Positions 8,237 through 15,102 of a DNA stretch of 64,000 nucleotides are shown here, piece after piece. The notes beneath the pieces were generated by a model that worked only from the letters and a program-made list of their open reading frames with translations, was not told the DNA's origin and ran no database searches. Origin of the DNA: Clostridium sp. 1001275B_160808_H3 (lineage in GTDB: Bacteria > Bacillota > Clostridia > Clostridiales > Clostridiaceae); contig NZ_JADNAT010000001.1 in the NCBI RefSeq assembly GCF_015550425.1, positions 295,928 to 359,927 on the forward strand. The letters run 5' to 3'. Each line of letters opens with the position of its first letter. The stretch's first letter is position 1. The translations under genes and the position numbers were made by a program.

Positions 8237-10067
8237 AACACTTCCCTTCTTTAAAGTTTACATTTATTCCACAACCTGTACATCCTTTTCTACAATTTTG
8301 TGTAAGCTCTGCTCTTTTTGCTTTTTCATTTTCTACTTCTAGATATTTTCTGTTTACTCCAATATCTATGAAGTCCCATGGAAGTATTTCATCATAGCTT
8401 CTATCTCTATATACATAGAAATCTTCATCTATATTACATTCTTTCATAGCTTCCATCCATATATCATAATCAAAGTACTCTGACCATCCATCAAACTTAG
8501 CTCCCTTTTCAAAAGCTTTAATTAAAAGATCACAAGTTCTTCTATCTCCTCTTGCAAATACAGCTTCCATAAATGAAGTCTTTTGTTCATGATAGTTATA
8601 GTGTATAGCTCTTGACTTTATTGCACCTTTTACTGCATCAATCTTTTGCCAAACTTCATTTGGTCTAGCCATAGGAGCCCATTGGAATGGAGTAAATGGC
8701 TTTGGTACAAGTATTGAAGTACTTACTGTAATCTTTAAGCCCTTTGCTCTCTTTTCTTTAGGAATTCCATAGTAAACGGCAGCCATCTTTTCTGCAAGTT
8801 CACCTATACCAGCTGCATCTTCTATTTCTTCATAAGGAAGTCCTACTATAAAGTAAAGCTTTATAGTGCTCCAACCTGACTCAAAAGCACTTTTAGTCGC
8901 TTCTAATATTCTTTCTTCTGTAAGTCCTTTATTTATAATATCCCTCATTCTTTGAGATCCAGCTTCTGGTGCAAAAGTTAAACCCGTCTTTCTAACCTTT
9001 TGTATTTCTTTTATTAAATCAACAGAAAAAGCATCTACTCTTATAGACGGAAGGGCAACCCCTACATTTTTACCACTATGTTCTAAAATTAAATTGCTTA
9101 CAAGACTTTGTATATCTGAATAATCACATATACTTAATGATGCTAAAGATACTTCTTGATATCCAGTTGCATCTATCATCTTTCTTGCTTGGTCTAATAA
9201 TGTATTGGTAGTCTTTTCTCTAACTGGTCTATAAATCATACCAGCTTGACAGAATCTACATCCATTTGTACATCCTCTTGAAGTTTCTAAAACTACTCTA
9301 TCATGTACTATTTCAGAATATGGAACTATCATATCTAATGGAAAATCTACTTTATCAAAATTATTAACTATTCTCTTTTTAATTTTAGCTGGAACATCTT
9401 CAAACTTAGGCTTAAACTCTTTTATAGTTCCATCTTCCTTGTATGTAACATTATATAAAGAAGGAACATAAACACCTTCTATTTTTGCTATTTCTCTTAA
9501 AAACTCTTTCTTTTGTCCTTTTCCCTTGTACTTCTTATATACATCAAGAACTTCATTCATGACTTCTTCACCTTCTCCAATTTCAAAGAAGTCTACTATA
9601 TCATATAGAGGTTCTGGATTATATGCACAAGGACCTCCAGCCATAATTATCGGTTCTTCTTCTCCTCTTTGTGAAGCTCTGATTGTGATACCAGCCATAT
9701 CTAGCATATTTAGTATATTTGTATAACTCATTTCATATTGAAGTGTAAATCCTAATATATCAAATTCAGTAAGAGCATCTTTTGTCTCTAATGTCATTAG
9801 AGGTATTTCATTTTTTCTAAGCTCAGCTTCCATATCTGGCCATGGAGCAAATACTCTTTCACAGTATGTATCTTTTCTTTCATTTATTGTATGATAAAGT
9901 ATTCTTGTACCTAGATGAGACATCCCTACTTCATATACATCCGGGAAACAAAATGCAAATCTTATATCAACATCTTTTGGGTTCTTAACTACTTGATTCA
10001 ATTCACCACCAACATATCTTGATGGCTTTTCAACCTTATGTAAAATATGGTCTGTAATTTTGTTCAT
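8214..10067 (-). CDS. TIGR03960-family B12-binding-domain radical SAM protein
   Basis: 617 residues. The N-terminal half resembles a cobalamin-binding-type fold (MSHLGTRILYHTINERK, DILGFTLQYEMSYTN). The radical SAM CxxxCxxC motif is in SRGCTNGCRFCQAGM (about residues 265-272), followed by VSLASLSICDYSD and SIRVDAFSV. The tail holds a second Cys cluster (CRKGCTGCG then two more Cys), which may bind an auxiliary cluster or zinc. The substrate is unknown. A terminator-like hairpin lies in the short leader, and DUF2344 overlaps the 3' end. Confidence 0.88.
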   Translation of the reverse strand: MNKITDHILHKVEKPSRYVGGELNQVVKNPKDVDIRFAFCFPDVYEVGMSHLGTRILYHTINERKDTYCERVFAPWPDMEAELRKNEIPLMTLETKDALTEFDILGFTLQYEMSYTNILNMLDMAGITIRASQRGEEEPIIMAGGPCAYNPEPLYDIVDFFEIGEGEEVMNEVLDVYKKYKGKGQKKEFLREIAKIEGVYVPSLYNVTYKEDGTIKEFKPKFEDVPAKIKKRIVNNFDKVDFPLDMIVPYSEIVHDRVVLETSRGCTNGCRFCQAGMIYRPVREKTTNTLLDQARKMIDATGYQEVSLASLSICDYSDIQSLVSNLILEHSGKNVGVALPSIRVDAFSVDLIKEIQKVRKTGLTFAPEAGSQRMRDIINKGLTEERILEATKSAFESGWSTIKLYFIVGLPYEEIEDAAGIGELAEKMAAVYYGIPKEKRAKGLKITVSTSILVPKPFTPFQWAPMARPNEVWQKIDAVKGAIKSRAIHYNYHEQKTSFMEAVFARGDRRTCDLLIKAFEKGAKFDGWSEYFDYDIWMEAMKECNIDEDFYVYRDRSYDEILPWDFIDIGVNRKYLEVENEKAKRAELTQNCRKGCTGCGINVNFKEGKCFEGALCN

Positions 10068-10101
10068 AATCTTTCCTCCTAAAGTGAGAATAATCCATTA
10101 A

Positions 10102-10129
10102 AAAAGAAGTATATCTCTATACTTCTTTT
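10102..10129 (-). terminator. Hairpin with T-tail between spoIVFB and the radical SAM gene (terminator or attenuator)
   Basis: Perfect 12-bp stem AAAAGAAGTATA / TATACTTCTTTT with a TCTC loop, followed on the minus strand by TTTTTT. It lies 72 nt after the spoIVFB stop but only 35 nt before the radical SAM start codon and downstream of a promoter-like site, so it may attenuate that operon. Confidence 0.75.
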
Positions 10130-10149
10130 ATATCTTTTATATCTTTTCT

Positions 10150-10179
10150 ATTCTAGCATATATACATCTAAAAAGTAAA
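10150..10179 (-). promoter_or_regulatory. Putative promoter of the radical SAM/rng operon
   Basis: Minus-strand -35 TTTACT (10174-10179), 18-nt spacer, extended -10 TGC-TAGAAT (10150-10155), placed just upstream of the hairpin at 10102-10129. Confidence 0.4.
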
Positions 10180-10201
10180 TCTATTACTCACTATATACAC
10201 C

Positions 10202-11080
10202 TTATAAATTTATACCATTTTTAGATATCAAAGCTTTCTGTTTTATATACTCCTCCAAAGTCATATTTCCATAAGCCTTTAACCCATCAATTAGCTCATC
10301 TTCATTTAATATATAAATAAGCTTCATATCATCATCTAAAATATAAAATGTATTAAATTTGTTTCTATCAACTAAAGCTAATACATTAACAAGTCCCTGC
10401 TTGTAATATACTGATATGGATTTATTTTCTATATATTTATTTTTTAAAAGCTTATTTCTTTTTTTAACTACGTTGCTCATAGTTATATACATTGTAGTAT
10501 GCTCTTCCATTCTAGTAATGTATATTATGATTACTGCACCTATAATCATACTTATATTTAGACTATGTAGAAATATATAAATAATAACTGATATTATAAT
10601 AAATAAAGCTGCTATTGAAAAACTAACTATACTAATTATCTTTTGGGCTTTTTTAAACAATATTTTTTTTGATAAAATAATTTCTAATATTCTTGATCCA
10701 TCTAGTGGATATGCAGGTAATAAATTAAATACTGCTAACCCTATGTTTAAATACATACTAGTTTCTATAAAACTAGTATTATAACTAATATTTATAATAT
10801 AGAAAAATATCGCAAGAACTATATTTAATAATGCTCCCGATAAATAAACCATAATTTTTTGATTTTCTTTTAAACTATCTATATCTATAAGTTCTGCCTT
10901 CATTCCAAATACATGGAATTCCATATTATAAAACTTACAACCAAACCTTAATGCAACTAGTATGTGCGCTAGCTCATGTAGAAATACCCATATTAACGCA
11001 AATATAAACATACTGTTATAACTGCAAACTAAAACTATTAATATTATTTCTGCCAATATTTTTTTTGTCTCTCTCTTCAT
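10202..11080 (-). CDS. spoIVFB: SpoIVFB-type site-2 intramembrane metalloprotease (M50)
   Basis: 292 residues with several membrane segments. The zinc motif HELAH is at 35-39 in a membrane helix, and the third ligand lies in LLPAYPLDGSR (about Asp 126). A CBS-like cytoplasmic tail occupies the last ~80 residues, as in SpoIVFB. The enzyme cleaves pro-sigma-K in the mother cell late in sporulation. The 216-codon frame just upstream looks like its inhibitor SpoIVFA, which supports the call over other M50 proteases. Confidence 0.88.
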   Translation of the reverse strand: MKRETKKILAEIILIVLVCSYNSMFIFALIWVFLHELAHILVALRFGCKFYNMEFHVFGMKAELIDIDSLKENQKIMVYLSGALLNIVLAIFFYIINISYNTSFIETSMYLNIGLAVFNLLPAYPLDGSRILEIILSKKILFKKAQKIISIVSFSIAALFIIISVIIYIFLHSLNISMIIGAVIIIYITRMEEHTTMYITMSNVVKKRNKLLKNKYIENKSISVYYKQGLVNVLALVDRNKFNTFYILDDDMKLIYILNEDELIDGLKAYGNMTLEEYIKQKALISKNGINL

Positions 11081-11163
11081 TTATATCTCCCTAAAAATTG
11101 CTACATCTCTATATAAATCACCCTCTATTTCTAACCTCTTGAAATTAAAATCACCTTTGATAA

Positions 11164-11805
11164 TTATTGATTATCTGTAGTATTCTCTTCAGTTAATGTG
11201 CTTTGACTTTCATCTATGTTATCTTGTTCTTGTGTATTAGTATCTTTATCTATACTTAATTTATCATTAGCTTCCAATAGATCTTCTTTATTTTGCATAT
11301 CTCTAGAGTCTCCGGATTCATCAATATTTGTTTTTGCTCCTTCTTCTTTAAAGCTTGGAACTTCTTTATCTAAATTTTTTATTTCACTCATTACATCAGT
11401 ATATTTTTCTTCTATAATATTAAATACACTTTTATAATCAATCCCCATCTTATCCATGCTTAATAATATATTATCGTAATTAAAATTAGTACCTACTGTA
11501 GTTTTACATATATTATATAGCTCCTTCGCATTACTATTAGGTATAGTCTTTAATGTAAAAACTCCTAAGAGCAATAAAAAAGTACATATTAATCTAAGAA
11601 TAAACTTATCTATATATCCCATACTTTTTTTAGGTGTTGCAGCTCCATAACTTCCCCTTTGATAACTAAAATTATGAACATTTCTTACATTTGGATATAT
11701 GTCATCCCTCGTACTAATTATCCTTTCTTGCTTATCAGGTTTTCCTTTTACTTTTTTCCTTATTTTATCGTAATATTCCTTGTACTCCTCTCTGTACCTG
11801 TCCAT
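11164..11805 (-). CDS. spoIVFA: SpoIVFA-like single-pass sporulation protein, lacking a LytM/M23 domain
   Basis: 213 residues from ATG at 11803-11805 (AGGAG 8 nt upstream). A basic cytoplasmic N-terminus (about 1-70) is followed by one membrane segment (about 70-90, LRLICTFLLLLGVF). The outer part is short and ends in a low-complexity acidic, Asn/Thr-rich tail. Bacillus SpoIVFA ends in a LytM-like domain; none is visible here, nor in the 83 nt after the stop. Identity rests on position before spoIVFB and topology, so it is moderately sure. Confidence 0.65.
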   Translation of the reverse strand: MDRYREEYKEYYDKIRKKVKGKPDKQERIISTRDDIYPNVRNVHNFSYQRGSYGAATPKKSMGYIDKFILRLICTFLLLLGVFTLKTIPNSNAKELYNICKTTVGTNFNYDNILLSMDKMGIDYKSVFNIIEEKYTDVMSEIKNLDKEVPSFKEEGAKTNIDESGDSRDMQNKEDLLEANDKLSIDKDTNTQEQDNIDESQSTLTEENTTDNQ

Positions 11806-11893
11806 ACACCTCACTCCTATCTCTTAATATTGTATTTATATTTTCAGTAATAGTGATTTATGCTACATACGATATATTTTGCAATCTTAAATA

Positions 11894-11934
11894 AAAAAAG
11901 CTATAGAAGATTCAAAGCCTTCTATAGCTTTTTT
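11894..11934 (-). terminator. Terminator after rodA
   Basis: 16-bp stem, AAAAAAGCTATAGAAG (11894-11909) with CTTCTATAGCTTTTTT (11919-11934). The T-run on the minus strand lies just past the rodA stop. Confidence 0.9.
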
Positions 11935-11938
11935 ATTA

Positions 11939-13066
11939 TTAAAAATATATTTTTTTCCTTCTCATTCCTACGTTTAGAACTAATCCAATTGACATTACAG
12001 TTGTAAGTAATGAAGTACCTCCATAACTAAGTAAAGGTAAAGTTATACCTGTAATAGGCATAAGTCCTATAGTCATACCTATATTCTGTAAAAGTGCAAA
12101 TAAGAAATATGCAACAAGACCTACACAGATTATTGAACCAAAAGTATCTTTAGCTGTTCTTCCTATCGCTATCATTTTAGAAATCAAAAGTCCATATAGC
12201 AATAATAAAAGTGCTGCACCTGCTATTCCCCATTGTTCACCTATACTTGCAAATATAAAGTCAGTTTGAACTTCTGGAACATATTGAGCTGCATATCCTA
12301 CAGAGTTTTCCTTAGTTGAAGATCCCTTTAATCCCAAAACTCCTCCATTGCCTATACTTATAAGAGATTGTCTAAGTTGATATCCCGACTGTGAAGTATC
12401 TGACTCTGGATTCATAAATGAAGTTATTCTTTTCTTTTGATAATCTTGAATAAGTCCTGAATTCCAAACTATTATCACGGCCAAAAGTAATGATAAAATT
12501 CCACCACCAATAATTTTTAAATCTAGTCCACCAATAAAAAATATTCCTAAAACTATAAAGAATAAAACCATTGTCATCCCCATATCTGGTTGTATAACTA
12601 TAAACACTGCTGGAACTATAGCATAGAATGCCATTGTTAAAAAGTTCTTCCACTCATTGATTGTCCCATTCATTTCTTCTAATGTTTTTCCTAGCATCAT
12701 TATAGTAGCCATTTTGGCTAATTCTGATGGTTGAAAGGATAATGGTCCAAGTCTTATCCAACCTCTTGCTCCATTAATGTCAGTTCCTATAAATATAGTA
12801 ACTATAAGCAGAAGTATAGATCCCCAATAAAAAAGAGGAGTATATGACTTTAATAATGTATAGTCAATTGCTACAACAAAATATAAAGCTACTAAACAAA
12901 CAACAAACCATAATGATTGTCTCTTTAAGAATAATGTTCCAAATTCAGCTACACTAGCTAAATATATATTAATTATTCCGAATATCATTAAAGCAATCAT
13001 TGAAAATAACATCACTTTATCTATTTCTTTTAACTTTTTAAAGTCTATTTTAAATTTTGATAACAT
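11939..13066 (-). CDS. rodA: RodA, SEDS-family peptidoglycan glycosyltransferase
   Basis: 375 residues with about ten membrane segments. SEDS features are present: RLGPLSFQPSELAK, VFIVIQPDMGMTMVLF with the conserved Asp, and the C-terminal TGITLPLLSYGGTSLLTTV. RodA polymerises glycan from lipid II together with PBP2 under MreB control. GGAGGTGAAAT precedes the ATG. It is separated from minE by a terminator and has its own TATAAT (13097-13102), yet stays next to the mre/min block. Confidence 0.93.
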   Translation of the reverse strand: MLSKFKIDFKKLKEIDKVMLFSMIALMIFGIINIYLASVAEFGTLFLKRQSLWFVVCLVALYFVVAIDYTLLKSYTPLFYWGSILLLIVTIFIGTDINGARGWIRLGPLSFQPSELAKMATIMMLGKTLEEMNGTINEWKNFLTMAFYAIVPAVFIVIQPDMGMTMVLFFIVLGIFFIGGLDLKIIGGGILSLLLAVIIVWNSGLIQDYQKKRITSFMNPESDTSQSGYQLRQSLISIGNGGVLGLKGSSTKENSVGYAAQYVPEVQTDFIFASIGEQWGIAGAALLLLLYGLLISKMIAIGRTAKDTFGSIICVGLVAYFLFALLQNIGMTIGLMPITGITLPLLSYGGTSLLTTVMSIGLVLNVGMRRKKIYF

Positions 13067-13096
13067 ATTTCACCTCCATCTTTCAACCTAAGAATT

Positions 13097-13102
13097 ATTA
13101 TA
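13097..13102 (-). promoter_or_regulatory. Putative -10 box of the rodA promoter
   Basis: Minus-strand TATAAT about 31 nt before the rodA start, downstream of the minE terminator. No convincing -35 box was found. Confidence 0.3.
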
Positions 13103-13182
13103 TCCAAAAATCAATGCTTTCTCTATAATAATTGAGATAAATAATTAAAATTTAAGAAAATATTAATTAAATTTAATTTAAA

Positions 13183-13212
13183 AAGAGAAAAAGTGTGTTA
13201 ACTTTTTCTCTT
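13183..13212 (-). terminator. Terminator at the end of minE
   Basis: Perfect 12-bp stem AAGAGAAAAAGT (13183-13194) / ACTTTTTCTCTT (13201-13212) with a 6-nt loop and T-rich tail on the minus strand. It overlaps the minE stop codon. Confidence 0.85.
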
Positions 13213-13477
13213 ATGGTTGTTTTATGTTTTTTATTGGAATATTAGCTACTAAAGCTGGATTATTTCCCTCAACATTTTCAGTTTTGCTTACGGCTATTTC
13301 AACATCATCTGCCTCTATTTCTACATACTTAGATAGAACTTCTAATATTTCCATTCTTATTTTTTCTAGGGTTTCATGAGGTAAATCCCCTCTATCATGT
13401 ATTAATATTAACTTCAGTCTATCTTTTGCCACCTCTTTAGGTGTTGGTTTATTTGAAAACTTTCTAAAAAATTCCAC
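13211..13477 (-). CDS. minE: Cell division topological specificity factor MinE
   Basis: 88 residues, the usual size. It begins MEFFRKFSNKPTPKEVAKDRLKL, with the basic membrane-targeting and MinD-contact segment (residues 15-30), and LILIHDRGDL, typical of MinE. MinE stimulates MinD ATPase to drive pole-to-pole oscillation and place the division site. It is last in minC-minD-minE and ends in a terminator. Confidence 0.95.
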   Translation of the reverse strand: MEFFRKFSNKPTPKEVAKDRLKLILIHDRGDLPHETLEKIRMEILEVLSKYVEIEADDVEIAVSKTENVEGNNPALVANIPIKNIKQP

Positions 13478-13493
13478 CTCTCATAACCCCCTA

Positions 13494-14288
13494 CTAACGC
13501 TTAAATAATCTTTTTAGTGATGCAAAAAAACCTTCTCCCCCTGTTTTTAAATCTAAAAGGGGTACTTCTTCTCCATTTATTCTTCTAGCTATGTTTTTAA
13601 AAGCTTGTCCAGACATTGATTTATCATCAAGGACTATAGGTTCTCCTTTATTTGTTGAAACAGTTATATTTTTATCATCAGGAACTACACCCAAAAGTTC
13701 TATTGATAAAGTTTCAATTATGTCTGGAACATCTAGCATATCTCCTCTTTGAGTCATTTCATAATTTAATCTGTTAACTATTACTGCATGATCATCTAGA
13801 CCTTTTGCATCTAATTTCCCAATAACCCTATCAGCATCTCTTACTGAAGTTATTTCTGGATTAACTACAACAATAGCTCTATCTGCTCCAACAACTGAAT
13901 TCTCAAACCCTTGCTCTATTCCTGCTGGGCAATCAATTAAAACATAATCAAAATCTTCTTTTAATTCATTAACTAGTTTCAGCATATCTTGTGGTCTTAT
14001 ATCATCTTTATCTTTAGTTTGAGCTGTAGGTAATAAACATAAATTTTGATACCTTTTATCTTTTATTAAAGCTTGCTTAAGTCTACATCTATTTTCTATA
14101 ACATCTGTTATTGTATAAACTATTCTATTTTCAAGCCCCATTAAAACATCTAAATTTCTAAGACCTGTATCACCATCTACAACCACAACCCTTTTATTTA
14201 GTGCAGCTAAAGCAGTACCAATATTAGCTGTAGTTGTTGTTTTTCCAACTCCACCCTTACCTGATGTAATAACTATAGAAATTCCCAT
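13494..14288 (-). CDS. minD: Septum site-determining ATPase MinD
   Basis: 264 residues from ATG at 14286-14288, giving MGISIVITSGKGGVGKTT; GGAGGGAG lies 5 nt upstream. The deviant Walker A KGGVGKTT is near residue 10-17, LIDCPAGIEQGF is the switch II region, and the C-terminal amphipathic membrane helix FFASLKRLFKR is clear. MinD recruits MinC to the membrane to block FtsZ assembly away from midcell. It lies directly between minC and minE. Confidence 0.97.
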   Translation of the reverse strand: MGISIVITSGKGGVGKTTTTANIGTALAALNKRVVVVDGDTGLRNLDVLMGLENRIVYTITDVIENRCRLKQALIKDKRYQNLCLLPTAQTKDKDDIRPQDMLKLVNELKEDFDYVLIDCPAGIEQGFENSVVGADRAIVVVNPEITSVRDADRVIGKLDAKGLDDHAVIVNRLNYEMTQRGDMLDVPDIIETLSIELLGVVPDDKNITVSTNKGEPIVLDDKSMSGQAFKNIARRINGEEVPLLDLKTGGEGFFASLKRLFKR

Positions 14289-14305
14289 TTTTTCTCCCTC
14301 CAACG

Positions 14306-14950
14306 CTATATATATTTCTTTGGTAAATATGGCTCTACCACGATAATATCGTCTTTAATCTTTGCTAGTTCCGGATACGATGGCTTTACACCATCTTCTG
14401 GCGCTATAGTAACTATCTCCGCTATTTGGAGTATTTCTGGTTGAAGGCTAAAAGCTGAAATTATAGCTTTTTTATTGCCACCTACCCCAGCATGCACTTG
14501 ACCTTTAATTGTTCCTAAAACAATTATATTTCCCCCTGCGTAAACCTCAGCTCCATTATTAATATCACCTATTATAACAATATTCCCATGATACCTTACT
14601 AATTGTCCGCCTCTTATTGTTTTCTTTATAAATTTAGTTTTTCCTTCATATACGCCATTAAAAATTTTACTTTCTTTTTGCTCTTCTTCTTCTTTAACCT
14701 CTTCAAAAGCACATTCTTTGATTTGTATTTTTTCAAATAAAACATCTTTTAATCTTAAAATATCATTTTCATCTACATTCTTTAAATTAGCTGAGATTTT
14801 AAGAGATGCGCCTTTGTAAAATCCTTGCCCTGCTGTTAGCTTATCTACTAATACTTCCAGCATTTCATCAAAATCACTAAATCTCTCCATATCAATAGTT
14901 GCATTGATACCTTCTTTTGTACCTTTTATCTGAATTCTATCGTCATTCAT
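14306..14950 (-). CDS. minC: Septum site-determining protein MinC
   Basis: 214 residues. The N-terminal FtsZ-inhibiting domain spans about 1-95. The C-terminal beta-helix domain has the Gly-rich turns GGQLVRYHGNIVIIGDINNG, AEVYAGGNIIVLG and VHAGVGG that bind MinD. The protein destabilises FtsZ filaments near poles. It is the first gene of minCDE, with GGAGGGTGA before the ATG. Confidence 0.95.
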   Translation of the reverse strand: MNDDRIQIKGTKEGINATIDMERFSDFDEMLEVLVDKLTAGQGFYKGASLKISANLKNVDENDILRLKDVLFEKIQIKECAFEEVKEEEEQKESKIFNGVYEGKTKFIKKTIRGGQLVRYHGNIVIIGDINNGAEVYAGGNIIVLGTIKGQVHAGVGGNKKAIISAFSLQPEILQIAEIVTIAPEDGVKPSYPELAKIKDDIIVVEPYLPKKYI

Positions 14951-15010
14951 TGGTCACCCTCCACCAATAATTAAAGCTTCAATAATTATAAACTTTATTA
15001 TATATCTATA

Positions 15011-15040
15011 ATTATACAATTATATTATATCACTTAACAA
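15011..15040 (-). promoter_or_regulatory. Putative promoter of minCDE
   Basis: Minus-strand -35 TTGTTA (15035-15040), 18-nt spacer, -10 TATAAT (15011-15016), between the pbp2 terminator and minC. Confidence 0.45.
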
Positions 15041-15071
15041 CAATAATTTACATAATTTATAATAAAATAAA

Positions 15072-15097
15072 AAAAACCATGTAAAAACATGGTTTTT
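15072..15097 (-). terminator. Terminator after pbp2
   Basis: Perfect 11-bp stem AAAAACCATGT / ACATGGTTTTT with a 4-nt loop, with a T-run on the minus strand. It starts 6 nt past the pbp2 stop and separates the mre/pbp2 transcript from minCDE. Confidence 0.88.
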
Positions 15098-15102
15098 ATT
15101 GG

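Noticed and set aside
11815..11880. A sigma-E type promoter before spoIVFA
   Set aside because: AATACAAT resembles the -10, but the only matching -35 (GCATAAAT) is spaced too far away.
12372..12653. 93-codon frame on the same strand as rodA but another reading frame
   Set aside because: Lies wholly inside rodA, with Tyr/Phe-rich content from AT-rich codons and no ribosome site.
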